From: Trichostrongylus colubriformis
Taxonomy: Eukaryota; Nematoda; Chromadorea; Rhabditida; Trichostrongylidae
Direction: 5' to 3'
Length of the DNA: 64,000 nt
Assembly (NCBI GenBank): GCA_963978905.1
Contig: OZ022256.1
Location: forward strand, 49,896,001-49,960,000
Positions 54,001 to 55,080 of the stretch are shown one piece after another (within the stretch, counting starts at the first letter, position 1; each line of letters begins with the position of its first letter). The notes beneath the pieces were generated by a model, which was not told the DNA's origin, ran no database searches, and was given only the letters and a program-made list of their open reading frames with translations. The translations under genes and the position numbers were made by a program.

Positions 54001-54783
54001 ACAACAGTAGTCCAGGAGATCGTCAAAAACAGACCCAAGCACCCTTCATCAAGGCCTAGGAAGTCTATAAAACTTGACATAATCCGTGACCCAATGCTAA
54101 ACTCCTACGTGTTTTAATATCAGAAATTCAAAGTAAATAATAATTCCAAAGATCATGCTTACTTGGAAGAGGAAGAGCTGCATGTATGGATGGCAACACG
54201 GGGCTGAGTAATGCTAATACCACATAGACGCTTGAGATAAAACATGGTCGTATAAAAGCGGCTGAAAATACATATTCGAGTTTCATTTGGAATTGCAAAC
54301 GCACTGGCGTAAATCCTTTTTTGGACCTGATCCCCTTATTCTTTGCCGTTATTCAAACTGCGCAAAATCATAAGTTCAGAAAGTATGAATATGGTATACC
54401 GTAATGATTTCAACACTTCAAATCCAAATGCATTCAAAAGCGATTCCCAAGGTACTAGACGCTGTGATCATTGGTACATTATGTAAAATGAAAAGTAGTA
54501 CAAAGTAGAAGTAACTCGTTCATCAATAAGAAACGACGGTCCATTCTTTTTAGATTGTCGTGCGTTTGATCAGGCGCATTGCGTGCACTTATAGCAACAG
54601 CGCATTTTATATGACGTCTAGCCCGAGCACGATTGCGGTGAGCCATTTTGTTATATCCTCAACTTAAATTCCTTTGAATTGTTCATTTCTCATGAGCAAT
54701 ATCCGACAAAACTAAATATTTCGCTCAAATCTTCGGCTCGGTACCCACTTACCCTCACTGCTTGTGCAAAAATAAAAGTACAT
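1..54783 (-). CDS. pezo-1: PIEZO mechanosensitive cation channel, multi-exon gene (3' end off the left edge)
   Basis: About 48 exons on the minus strand, listed one by one below, join in phase into about 1,860 codons. The translation follows animal Piezo from the N-terminal blade through the loop before the anchor domain. Landmarks seen are [15 protein letters not shown] near the start, [21 protein letters not shown]-like blade helices, [22 protein letters not shown] (the YPW motif after a TM), [20 protein letters not shown] and FALFFHR. Piezo proteins are trimeric plasma-membrane channels gated by membrane tension; the nematode orthologue is pezo-1. The pore helices, cap and C-terminal domain (including the PFEW region) are not here and must be in exons left of base 1. 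The gene covers more than 54 kb because of introns up to about 10 kb filled with transposons. First exon and one internal exon border are uncertain. Confidence 0.93.
39..1287 (-). mobile_element. near-complete decayed mariner transposon in pezo-1 intron 48
   Basis: A TA dinucleotide flanks each side (37-38 and 1288-1289). The terminal inverted repeats are about 35 bp: the left one starts CCAGGTTGTCCAATAACTCT, and the right one is its imperfect complement ending AATTATTGGACAGCCTGG. The length of 1,249 bp is normal for mariner. The transposase relic lies on the minus strand. The right end is only 11 bp from the splice donor of exon 48. Confidence 0.93.
111..1119 (-). pseudogene. mariner transposase (DD34D), disrupted
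   Basis: ATG at 1119. The N-terminal helix-turn-helix half reads to about 700 ([33 protein letters not shown]). The catalytic half shifts frame near 690-725 and carries [15 protein letters not shown] and PDLAPFDYH, with exactly 34 residues between the second and third Asp. Lesions seen are the frameshift near 700, a TGA at 545-547 where mariners have Trp, a TAA at 230-232, and another frameshift near 200, before a final TAA at 111-113. The catalytic Asp residues survive but no protein could be made. Confidence 0.92.
1300..1537 (-). CDS. pezo-1: pezo-1 exon 48 (last exon in the window)
   Basis: Reads [20 protein letters not shown], then a polar, Thr/Ser/Asp-rich loop ending [11 protein letters not shown]. 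This is the long variable cytosolic loop before the Piezo anchor. Acceptor ATTTCAG, donor GCAG|GTAGGG. A mariner element begins 11 bp inside the next intron. Confidence 0.85.
1538..3474 (-). other. pezo-1 intron 47
   Basis: 1.9 kb without supported coding sequence. Holds the palindrome at about 2350-2642 and a short alternating CG run near 2265-2282. Nothing else recognised. Confidence 0.7.
2350..2642. repeat. foldback (palindromic) element
   Basis: The left arm GGGGTGGGGGTCAAGTGGTC near 2357 pairs with GACCACTTGACCCCCACCCC near 2617-2636. GGTCCCTCGCG near 2518 pairs with CGCGAGGGACC near 2465. Imperfect palindrome of about 290 bp centred near 2495. GC-rich compared with its surroundings. 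No terminal duplication identified. Confidence 0.75.
3475..3528 (-). CDS. pezo-1: pezo-1 exon 47
   Basis: A 54-nt exon reading [18 protein letters not shown], soluble, following LGLWK. Phase 0 both ends. Acceptor TCTGCAG, donor GAG|GTTAGT. Confidence 0.85.
3586..3731 (-). CDS. pezo-1: pezo-1 exon 46
   Basis: Reads [20 protein letters not shown], then [20 protein letters not shown], the ILGLE.......DL..LMALFFHR segment. Two in-frame acceptors exist: CAAACAG (exon to 3731) and a stronger TTTTTTAG (exon to 3749, six more codons). Donor AAG|GTGAGC. Confidence 0.92.
3839..3938 (-). CDS. pezo-1: pezo-1 exon 45
   Basis: Reads [20 protein letters not shown] then [12 protein letters not shown], the VVKY.FQF..F..N segment. 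Two donors lie 4 bp apart (AAG|GTAGGT at 3843 and GTAG|GTACTA at 3839). Only the 3839 site gives the phase exon 46 needs. Confidence 0.9.
3939..4747 (-). other. pezo-1 intron 44
   Basis: About 0.8 kb. The only notable item is a C-rich run at 4470-4491, which would be G-runs in the pezo-1 pre-mRNA. No coding support. Confidence 0.65.
4470..4491 (-). other. G-quadruplex-type run (minus strand, pezo-1 sense strand)
   Basis: The plus strand reads CTCCCCCCTCCCCCCTCCCTCC. The pre-mRNA strand therefore has four G-runs with one-base spacers in the intron between exons 44 and 45. Confidence 0.7.
4748..4857 (-). CDS. pezo-1: pezo-1 exon 44 (NPRPSKFFW motif)
   Basis: Reads [20 protein letters not shown] then [16 protein letters not shown]. 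The LP.LVFLW..LS.PRPS..FW...I.YTE sequence is the most recognisable Piezo motif in the window. Acceptor TATTAAG, donor GTG|GTAAGT. Confidence 0.96.
4907..5046 (-). CDS. pezo-1: pezo-1 exon 43
   Basis: Reads [20 protein letters not shown], then [20 protein letters not shown]. Matches the A.......SELLCYF.IILNHM helix before the conserved PRPS motif. Acceptor GTTTCAG, donor G|GTGAGA. Confidence 0.93.
5103..5197 (-). CDS. pezo-1: pezo-1 exon 42
   Basis: Reads [20 protein letters not shown] then [11 protein letters not shown], a soluble loop. Acceptor TTTTTAG, donor AG|GTACAA. Its phase (0 in, 2 out) is exactly what exon 43 needs. Confidence 0.82.
5283..5440 (-). CDS. pezo-1: pezo-1 exon 41
   Basis: Reads [20 protein letters not shown] then [20 protein letters not shown] and a basic tail. 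Equivalent to the W....D.LT.WL...TR.H......L..E segment. Acceptor CCCCTCAG, donor GAG|GTACAG. Confidence 0.9.
5620..5966. repeat. TTAA-flanked palindromic MITE, copy 1
   Basis: Starts AGGATTTGTC, ends GGACGATTCCT, with TTAA on each side (5616-5619, 5967-5970). Inner arms read GAGTTTTTCTGTTACCCATA and its complement. A near-full palindrome of 347 bp. The TTAA duplication suggests mobilisation by a piggyBac-type transposase. In pezo-1 intron 40. Confidence 0.85.
6291..6360 (-). CDS. pezo-1: pezo-1 exon 40 (proline-rich loop)
   Basis: A 70-nt exon reading [20 protein letters not shown] then ESK, a low-complexity cytosolic loop where Piezos vary. Acceptor CGTTCAG, donor G|GTTTCA. Accepted mainly on phase and position. 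Confidence 0.7.
6547..6684 (-). CDS. pezo-1: pezo-1 exon 39
   Basis: Reads [20 protein letters not shown] then [20 protein letters not shown], equivalent to LAYQAW......... followed by a charged helix. Acceptor ATTTTCAG, donor TCG|GTGTGT. Phase 0. Confidence 0.88.
6685..8063 (-). other. pezo-1 intron 38
   Basis: 1.4 kb. Contains MITE copy 2 and, at about 7590-7720, a block (CTGAAAACTTGTC...GAACGCCT) that recurs diverged at about 29610-29740. No coding support in the rest. Confidence 0.6.
6796..7330. repeat. TTAA-type palindromic MITE, copy 2 (longer, right end frayed)
   Basis: Begins AGGAATCCTCCACAG and ends near TTTTTCCGTGGACGATC. The same inner blocks as copy 1 include a tripled TTTTTTCGC(C/G)GGATTCAC-like segment at about 7180-7260. 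Lies in pezo-1 intron 38. Confidence 0.78.
8064..8194 (-). CDS. pezo-1: pezo-1 exon 38 (GDYYMF motif)
   Basis: Reads [20 protein letters not shown] then [20 protein letters not shown]. The SGDYFLFE-type motif is shared by all Piezos. Acceptor TTTTCAG, donor CAG|GTACTT. Confidence 0.93.
8195..10541 (-). other. pezo-1 intron 37
   Basis: 2.3 kb. A block near 8606-8660 (TTTTACCAGGGAGGGTCAGA) is repeated near 8695-8740 (TTTCACCAGGGAGAGTCAAA). GGGTCAACTCCCTTCA is doubled near 9970-10010. Otherwise nothing recognised. Confidence 0.6.
10542..10600 (-). CDS. pezo-1: pezo-1 exon 37
   Basis: A 59-nt exon reading [19 protein letters not shown], a soluble loop between the coiled coil and the GDYY motif. 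Acceptor GTTTCTAG, donor G|GTATGT. Phase agrees both sides. Confidence 0.82.
10659..10769 (-). CDS. pezo-1: pezo-1 exon 36 (coiled-coil loop)
   Basis: Reads [20 protein letters not shown] then [17 protein letters not shown] charged helix equivalent to the RG..L.N.......R.EEK...LK.QM.RI segment. The donor is unusual (GACAG|GTTCGATTCC), and its intron side happens to match a tRNA B box. Confidence 0.88.
10770..11690 (-). other. pezo-1 intron 35
   Basis: 0.9 kb of AT-rich sequence. No repeat, RNA gene or exon with matching phase found. Confidence 0.6.
11691..11853 (-). CDS. pezo-1: pezo-1 exon 35
   Basis: Reads [20 protein letters not shown], then [20 protein letters not shown]. Matches the C.....EAGI.WD...F..L..QRR.F.S.Y pattern. 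Acceptor ATTCCAG, chosen by phase over closer AGs. Donor AG|GTGGGT. Confidence 0.9.
11912..11979 (-). CDS. pezo-1: pezo-1 exon 34
   Basis: Reads [20 protein letters not shown] then PN, completing the LFS.VC helix. Acceptor TTTTATAG, donor G|GTAGGT. Followed by a very short intron of about 58 nt. Confidence 0.87.
11980..12846 (-). other. pezo-1 intron 33
   Basis: 0.87 kb. A stretch near 12157-12190 (GAGTGGCGTGCGACGCACGA) resembles the inside of the foldback at 32453-32680. Nothing else supported. Confidence 0.55.
12847..12932 (-). CDS. pezo-1: pezo-1 exon 33
   Basis: Reads [20 protein letters not shown] then RCTVRQLF, equivalent to LLACVFVE....GFCW.IQLF. Acceptor TTTCAAG, donor AG|GTACGG. 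Confidence 0.9.
12988..13139 (-). CDS. pezo-1: pezo-1 exon 32
   Basis: Reads [20 protein letters not shown], then [19 protein letters not shown]. Matches the GY...CF..L..G..L......L..W..LI.YN...I..K Piezo segment. Acceptor TTCCTAG, donor CAG|GTATGT. Confidence 0.92.
13388..13462 (-). repeat. tRNA-like fragment (SINE or tRNA pseudogene)
   Basis: The minus strand reads GTAGTGGCTGGAGGCGTTGC and, 30 bases on, GGTTGCTAGTTCAATCC, resembling A and B boxes of a tRNA. No foldable acceptor stem was made out. In pezo-1 intron 31. Confidence 0.35.
13507..13613 (-). CDS. pezo-1: pezo-1 exon 31
   Basis: Reads [20 protein letters not shown] then [15 protein letters not shown], equivalent to YLDMLK.AVFRY.FW..LV.VF..G. 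Acceptor TTTTCCAG, donor G|GTGAGT. Confidence 0.92.
13678..13784 (-). CDS. pezo-1: pezo-1 exon 30
   Basis: Reads [20 protein letters not shown] then [15 protein letters not shown], a cytosolic linker equivalent to WQVF..E.......NPVPNFI. Acceptor CTTCAG, donor AG|GTAATT. Confidence 0.9.
13785..14432 (-). other. pezo-1 intron 29
   Basis: 0.65 kb with no repeats or exons recognised. Confidence 0.55.
14433..14584 (-). CDS. pezo-1: pezo-1 exon 29 (YPW motif)
   Basis: Begins [11 protein letters not shown], the DYPW motif of Piezo, then [19 protein letters not shown] and the helix [10 protein letters not shown]. Acceptor CTTTTAG, donor CAG|GTGAGC. Phase 0 out. Confidence 0.93.
14659..14762 (-). 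CDS. pezo-1: pezo-1 exon 28
   Basis: Reads [20 protein letters not shown] then [14 protein letters not shown], the QYL...G.P...C loop. Acceptor ATCTGTAG, donor G|GTTGGT. One base over completes Ala with exon 29. Confidence 0.92.
14818..14915 (-). CDS. pezo-1: pezo-1 exon 27
   Basis: Reads [20 protein letters not shown] then [12 protein letters not shown], two TMs around an R-M-D turn as in vertebrate IGQRMNFL. Acceptor GCATTTAG, donor AG|GTTAAA. Two bases over. Confidence 0.9.
14951..15030. repeat. short tandem repeat, about 29-bp unit
   Basis: About 2.7 copies of ATTAAAATCACCAGTATAAA followed by TCAGTATAA, lying in the intron between exons 26 and 27. Confidence 0.85.
15426..15527 (-). CDS. 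pezo-1: pezo-1 exon 26
   Basis: Reads [20 protein letters not shown] then [14 protein letters not shown], equivalent to the LD.DL...LKYF.NF.FYKFG.E sequence, one of the best conserved Piezo stretches. Acceptor TTTTTTCAG, donor GAG|GTTGGT. Confidence 0.94.
15769..15867 (-). CDS. pezo-1: pezo-1 exon 25
   Basis: Reads [20 protein letters not shown] then [13 protein letters not shown]. This is the TM followed by YRRQ..RR in Piezo. Acceptor GTTTCAG, donor ACG|GTGAGT. Phase 0. Confidence 0.92.
15985..16101 (-). CDS. pezo-1: pezo-1 exon 24
   Basis: Reads [20 protein letters not shown] then [19 protein letters not shown]. An extracellular segment with one Cys and an N-glycosylation-type site (NAS), equivalent to the NC.....W.G..K region. 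Acceptor ATTTCAG, donor GTAAGT. Confidence 0.9.
16463..16597 (-). CDS. pezo-1: pezo-1 exon 23
   Basis: Reads [20 protein letters not shown], then [21 protein letters not shown]. Equivalent to VSVMNLLLV...LP...........K.LYQ. Two TMs. Phase 0 both ends. Confidence 0.92.
16598..17698 (-). other. pezo-1 intron 22
   Basis: 1.1 kb. Long hydrophobic open frames occur near 17380-17640 but lie out of phase with exon 22. The next in-phase, homologous exon is at 16597. No repeat recognised. Confidence 0.6.
17699..17823 (-). CDS. pezo-1: pezo-1 exon 22
   Basis: Reads [20 protein letters not shown] then [15 protein letters not shown], the FL.RLLE.H..K.V helix pair near the middle of Piezo. Acceptor TGTTTAG, donor AAT|GTGAGT. 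In phase with exons 21 and 23. Confidence 0.92.
18889..19194. repeat. direct repeat pair of about 56 bp
   Basis: Two copies (about 18889-18944 and 19136-19194) share CACAGT..GACTGCAACCATAGT, then CTAATTTGT and ATTAATCGGAATT. They are separated by about 190 bp of unrelated sequence. Confidence 0.75.
20072..20202. repeat. GC-rich palindromic MITE (TTTGCGATTTTGCG family), copy 1
   Basis: The left arm CGCCGTAACTTTGCGGTTTT and right arm AAAATCGCAGAATCGCAAGG...AAAGTTCGACGG are near complements. The family recurs at 47536-47685 and 53404-53522. Confidence 0.75.
20545..20758 (-). CDS. pezo-1: pezo-1 exon 21 (loop exon, 5' border uncertain)
   Basis: Reads about [20 protein letters not shown], then [16 protein letters not shown] and [16 protein letters not shown], a charged cytosolic loop. 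The donor G|GTAAGG is firm and joins exon 22 in phase. The reading frame stays open to 20868. The right edge at CAG|CTGGTT is only one option and does not match the phase of exon 20, so an exon may be missing between them. Confidence 0.65.
24044..24112 (-). CDS. possible extra or cryptic exon in pezo-1 intron 20
   Basis: A 69-nt segment with strong splice signals (GTGTTTTCAG acceptor, CTA|GTATGTC donor), open only in phase 0, reading [20 protein letters not shown]. It has no clear Piezo counterpart. It could be a variable loop exon, part of a nested gene relic, or chance. Confidence 0.2.
25118..25542. repeat. TTAA-flanked palindromic MITE, copy 3 (best preserved)
   Basis: AGGAATCGTCCACGGAAAAT at the left, ATTTTCCGTGGACGATTCCT at the right, TTAA at 25114-25117 and 25543-25546. 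Nearly perfect palindrome of 425 bp with GC-rich centre (GGGCGGGGCCTCCGTGTAAA and complement). In pezo-1 intron 20. Confidence 0.9.
26968..27270. repeat. foldback element made of two inverted tRNA-like units
   Basis: The two arms (about 26968-27115 and 27125-27270) are inverted copies. The right arm reads GTAGTGTAATGGATTAGCAC and then GCGGGTTCGGGTCCAATTC, like a tRNA A box and B box. The left arm is its complement (GGACGGGACGCGAACCC). A tRNA-derived SINE pair joined head-to-head, or a palindromic tRNA MITE. Confidence 0.65.
29026..29098 (+). repeat. tRNA-like sequence (type II look), probably pseudogene or SINE
   Basis: ACGGCCGAATGGATAGGAGG resembles an A box, and GGTTCAAGTCC 45 bases on is a perfect B-box core. 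The arms do not form a clean cloverleaf by eye. Confidence 0.35.
29870..29940 (-). repeat. tRNA-like sequence
   Basis: The minus strand has TTTGGCTAAATGGTCGTGGG (A-box like) followed by GATGGTTCGATCCCCACTG (B box). The rest is too diverged for a functional tRNA. Confidence 0.35.
30020..30247. repeat. foldback element
   Basis: TAGGGGTGACGGTTGGGACA at the left pairs with TGTCCCAACCTACACCCCCT at the right. CAGCCTGTGGCCTTTG pairs with CAAAGGCCACAGGCTG. Arms about 90 bp, loop about 45 bp. In pezo-1 intron 20, 75 bp from exon 20. Confidence 0.85.
30322..30506 (-). CDS. pezo-1: pezo-1 exon 20
   Basis: Reads [20 protein letters not shown], then [14 protein letters not shown] and a soluble loop. Equivalent to the LF...L.P..F.....LQLHYFH helix. 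The donor at CTCA|GTAAGC (one base over) is the best match. Weaker GT sites at GAAG|GTGGTT or TCG|GTGGTT would shorten the loop, and the next junction is unresolved. Confidence 0.8.
30606..30697 (-). CDS. pezo-1: pezo-1 exon 19
   Basis: Reads [20 protein letters not shown] then [10 protein letters not shown]: the YW....TG....L.DIGL segment that follows the YQF helix in Piezo. Acceptor GTTCAG, donor GG|GTATTT. Two bases left over. Confidence 0.92.
31000..31104 (-). CDS. pezo-1: pezo-1 exon 18
   Basis: Reads [20 protein letters not shown] then [15 protein letters not shown]. The Y...VL..VY.YQF motif is diagnostic of Piezo. Acceptor CTTTCAG, donor AAT|GTGAGT. Confidence 0.92.
32453..32680. repeat. 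foldback element (TGTACCCTTA ends)
   Basis: The left end TGTACCCTTACGTCAGGATT and right end AGTCCTGACATAAGGGTACA are complementary, with a GC-rich inside (GAGCGGCGTGCGACGCAGTG). A single end of the same family appears at about 46240-46277. Confidence 0.8.
33649..34541 (-). mobile_element. internally deleted mariner
   Basis: Flanked by TA (33647-33648, 34542-34543). Ends GGTTGATTCATCATAAATCG and its complement CGATTTATTATGAATCAACC. At 893 bp it is short for mariner. The minus strand still encodes the transposase tail and start, so the middle is lost or scrambled. Confidence 0.88.
33708..34390 (-). pseudogene. mariner transposase remnant
   Basis: One frame from about 33962 to a TGA near 33708 reads [20 protein letters not shown], then [20 protein letters not shown] and ends DGVYFK: the third catalytic Asp and C-terminus of a mariner transposase. 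Near 34380 the start [20 protein letters not shown] is visible. The first two catalytic Asp regions were not found in frame. Confidence 0.82.
34842..34865 (+). other. G-quadruplex-type G-run (plus strand, pezo-1 template)
   Basis: Ten G, then A, GGG, A, GGG, A, GGGGG. At least four runs of three or more G with one-base spacers. In pezo-1 intron 17, so the runs would be C-rich in the transcript. Confidence 0.7.
35269..35433 (-). CDS. pezo-1: pezo-1 exon 17
   Basis: Reads [20 protein letters not shown], then [13 protein letters not shown] and [18 protein letters not shown]. An amphipathic helix is followed by two TMs, the start of a blade repeat. Phase 0 both ends, with acceptor TTTACAG and donor AAG|GTTAGC. 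Confidence 0.9.
35511..35613 (-). CDS. pezo-1: pezo-1 exon 16
   Basis: Reads [20 protein letters not shown] then [14 protein letters not shown], a soluble cytosolic linker after the TM of exon 15. Acceptor GCTTCAG, donor GTAGGT. Phase agrees on both sides. Confidence 0.87.
35867..35919 (-). CDS. pezo-1: pezo-1 exon 15
   Basis: A 53-nt exon reading [17 protein letters not shown]. It completes the TM helix started in exon 14, equivalent to the LLYTLTFWLLLRQ helix of vertebrate Piezo. Strong TTTTCAG acceptor and GTGAGT donor. Its phase (0 in, 2 out) explains the join to exon 16. Confidence 0.88.
37431..37982 (-). other. unassigned 183-codon open frame inside pezo-1 intron 14
   Basis: The longest open frame in the window. 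Composition is mixed: a Cys/Phe-rich start, a basic stretch [12 protein letters not shown], a Ser/Leu-rich middle and Arg-rich segments. No domain recognised, no matching splice phase for pezo-1. It lies in a locally GC-richer stretch, which alone could lengthen the frame. Confidence 0.2.
42268..42676. repeat. TTAA-type palindromic MITE, copy 4 (diverged)
   Basis: Begins after TTAA with GAAATCGTGCACGGAAAAAT and ends CGTGCACGGTTCCT. The internal GGGGGCGGGCCT and CGCGAAAAAG blocks match the family. In pezo-1 intron 14. Confidence 0.75.
43499..43848. repeat. TTAA-type palindromic MITE, copy 5
   Basis: Left end AGGAATCGTACACGGAGGAA, right end TTTTTCCGTTTACGATTCTT. Same inner blocks (GTGTTACCCATATGTTTATG and complement). 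In pezo-1 intron 14, about 0.8 kb from copy 4. Confidence 0.8.
44563..44697 (-). CDS. pezo-1: pezo-1 exon 14
   Basis: Reads [20 protein letters not shown], then [10 protein letters not shown] and [10 protein letters not shown]. The QY...M.L...LP..L...G sequence is well conserved in Piezo. Donor AAG|GTAATT. The next in-phase exon is 8.6 kb away at 35919. Confidence 0.9.
45424..45552 (-). CDS. pezo-1: pezo-1 exon 13
   Basis: Reads [20 protein letters not shown], then [16 protein letters not shown] and TITTYIV. The pattern of a TM, a basic R..S..A...P turn and the start of the next TM is a Piezo repeat signature. Phase 0 at both ends. Confidence 0.9.
45751..45854 (-). CDS. pezo-1: pezo-1 exon 12
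   Basis: Reads [20 protein letters not shown] then [14 protein letters not shown], equivalent to the MDQSYVCALIAMMxWSxTYHSW helix of Piezo. Acceptor CTACAG, donor ATG|GTTAGT. In phase with exon 13. Confidence 0.88.
46240..46277. repeat. solo end of the TGTACCCTTA foldback family
   Basis: GCGAAATCCTGACATAAGGG then TACACAC matches the right end of the element at 32453-32680. The other end is absent, so this is a fragment. It lies within 40 bp of exon 11's donor. Confidence 0.65.
46314..46419 (-). CDS. pezo-1: pezo-1 exon 11
   Basis: Reads [20 protein letters not shown] then [15 protein letters not shown]. The GQ...RRP-like loop leads into the next blade repeat. Acceptor GTTTCTAG, donor G|GTAAGTG. 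One base left over completes Gly with exon 12. Confidence 0.85.
46854..46922 (-). CDS. pezo-1: pezo-1 exon 10 (small loop exon)
   Basis: A 69-nt exon reading [15 protein letters not shown] then SSSSRGRP, an acidic and serine-rich loop. Phase 0 at both ends, with acceptor GACTTCAG and donor CCG|GTAATT. It could be a cassette, because its removal keeps frame. Confidence 0.75.
47205..47305. repeat. nested tandem repeat
   Basis: Three copies of GTGCACGTCAGTTG-type sequence, two followed by AACCCGGGATTTTCCATCC, with a small inverted CCCGGGTTCA between them. Confidence 0.85.
47536..47685. repeat. GC-rich palindromic MITE, copy 2
   Basis: The left arm GCCGCCGTCACATTTCGCGA and right arm TCGCAAAGTCACAAAATCGCGAGTGACGG pair up. 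Same family as 20072-20202. Confidence 0.75.
49319..49417 (-). CDS. pezo-1: pezo-1 exon 9
   Basis: Reads [20 protein letters not shown] then [13 protein letters not shown]: the end of a TM helix and an acidic cytosolic loop. Phase 0 at both ends, with acceptor TTATTTAG and donor GTGAGTG. Separated from exon 8 by a Tc1-derived palindrome. Confidence 0.87.
49455..49745 (-). other. unassigned open frame with two membrane-like helices
   Basis: Directly beside the Tc1-like element, the minus strand is open for about 97 codons: [20 protein letters not shown], then [19 protein letters not shown]. It resembles part of a seven-helix receptor. It may be a relic cut by the transposon, or chance. Confidence 0.25.
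49748..50943. mobile_element. palindromic Tc1-like element with about 370-bp inverted arms
   Basis: TA at both flanks (49746-49747, 50944-50945). Ends CAGTGCTCTGCAAAATGATA and complement. The arms (about 49748-50116 and 50575-50943) are near-identical inverted copies, each carrying the C-terminal end of a Tc1-type transposase pointing outward. Between them lies about 460 bp of unique sequence with more transposase-like frame ([18 protein letters not shown] on minus). In pezo-1 intron 8. Confidence 0.85.
50999..51107 (-). CDS. pezo-1: pezo-1 exon 8
   Basis: Reads [16 protein letters not shown], then [13 protein letters not shown]. This is the GL..LL.TNC...W...NP..LL pattern that follows the YQxP helix in Piezo. 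Acceptor TTATTTAG, donor CTG|GTAAGTAA. Confidence 0.9.
51239..51336 (-). CDS. pezo-1: pezo-1 exon 7
   Basis: Reads [20 protein letters not shown] then [12 protein letters not shown], matching the conserved CLYxYQxP...LP segment of Piezo. One transmembrane helix. Ends with AG, completing a codon with exon 8. The acceptor choice (TTCAAG) is set by phase. Confidence 0.9.
51415..51519 (-). CDS. pezo-1: pezo-1 exon 6
   Basis: Reads [20 protein letters not shown] then [15 protein letters not shown]. The P-S-x-L...VYFL.F...TWW pattern is typical of Piezo blade helices. Phase 0 at both ends, with acceptor GTTTCAG and donor AAG|GTAAGC. Confidence 0.9.
51694..51793 (-). CDS. pezo-1: pezo-1 exon 5
   Basis: Reads [20 protein letters not shown] then [13 protein letters not shown]: a cytosolic linker followed by the first TM of the second blade repeat. 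Acceptor TTTAG, donor CAG|GTATGTG. The phase joins exon 4 directly across a 1.2-kb intron holding a MITE. Confidence 0.85.
51794..52977 (-). other. pezo-1 intron 4
   Basis: 1.2 kb, mostly MITE copy 6 (51908-52538). The remaining 440 bp show nothing supported. Confidence 0.65.
51908..52538. repeat. TTAA-type palindromic MITE, copy 6 (with internal GC-rich insert)
   Basis: Left end AGGAATCGTCTACGGAAAGC, right end TTCTTCGTGGACGATTCCT. A GC-rich segment at about 51990-52215 (CGTGGCCGCCGGCGGCGAG) replaces part of the left arm and is not seen in other copies. In pezo-1 intron 4. Confidence 0.78.
52978..53139 (-). CDS. pezo-1: pezo-1 exon 4
   Basis: Reads [19 protein letters not shown] and then a helix [16 protein letters not shown], corresponding to the amphipathic LxxxxPD/E helix plus TM of the first Piezo repeat. 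It ends in VRPVRMPNE. Acceptor TTTTTGCAG, donor GTAAGTC. Confidence 0.88.
   Translation of the reverse strand: MPRWRWFRISEGYSTRNRCSGGSNCVCRSGFHSASSFREPRRCRSGTTCTYAK
53404..53522. repeat. GC-rich palindromic MITE, copy 3
   Basis: The left arm GCCGTCAGACTTTGCAATTT pairs with the right arm CGCAAAACCGCAAAGTCTGACAG. The centre is rich in GCGGCA. Lies in pezo-1 intron 3. Confidence 0.78.
53779..53947 (-). CDS. pezo-1: pezo-1 exon 3
   Basis: Reads [21 protein letters not shown], then a soluble stretch [17 protein letters not shown], equivalent to the W..L.R.IG segment of Piezo blade unit 1. One transmembrane segment. Acceptor TTTGAAG, donor AG|GTCAGT. In phase with both neighbours (two bases left over). 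Confidence 0.88.
54163..54261 (-). CDS. pezo-1: pezo-1 exon 2 (first blade helices)
   Basis: Acceptor TTTTCAG, donor GTAAGC. Begins with two bases of a split codon and reads [20 protein letters not shown], then [11 protein letters not shown]. This is the first Piezo transmembrane pair (compare LRxxxLSLVYLL in vertebrates). Ends with one base over. Confidence 0.85.
54589..54646 (-). CDS. pezo-1: pezo-1 candidate first coding exon B
   Basis: ATG at 54646 in a good nematode context (ACAAAATGG). It encodes [19 protein letters not shown] plus one base, so the junction would read CAVAITAFIRP. That matches the spacing of the conserved C-A...R in vertebrate Piezo N-termini. The donor is weak (AA|GTGCAC). 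It may be an alternative start to exon A. Confidence 0.45.
54753..54783 (-). CDS. pezo-1: pezo-1 candidate first coding exon A
   Basis: ATG at 54783 opens [10 protein letters not shown] plus one base, then a near-perfect donor (G|GTAAGTGG). An in-frame TGA lies just upstream of the ATG, and a GTTCAG acceptor lies 17 bp upstream (after 54800), which could receive a spliced leader. The phase fits the next exon. It lacks the hydrophobic start usual for Piezo, so it competes with the exon at 54589-54646. Confidence 0.45.
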
Positions 54784-55080
54784 TCGACATCACCCTCAGT
54801 CTGAACTTACGCACTGTTTGCAGAACGAACAGCTAATGGTAAATTTGTGGCTCTTTTGTTTACTCACTTACGATATATGCACTAATACAGTGGAAAACAA
54901 TAGGTCACAGCGGCAATTCGTGAAGCGATGCCTACCAACCCCACTGGTTTTTTCATTTTCTTATAATATTATTTGCTTTAATAGATCCTCCAAAGCATCC
55001 AATCATCTTTGTATCCCACCGTTAGTTAAACACAGTGTTAGGGGTAATGTGGGTGATGAGGAACCCCTAAGAGGAGTCAT

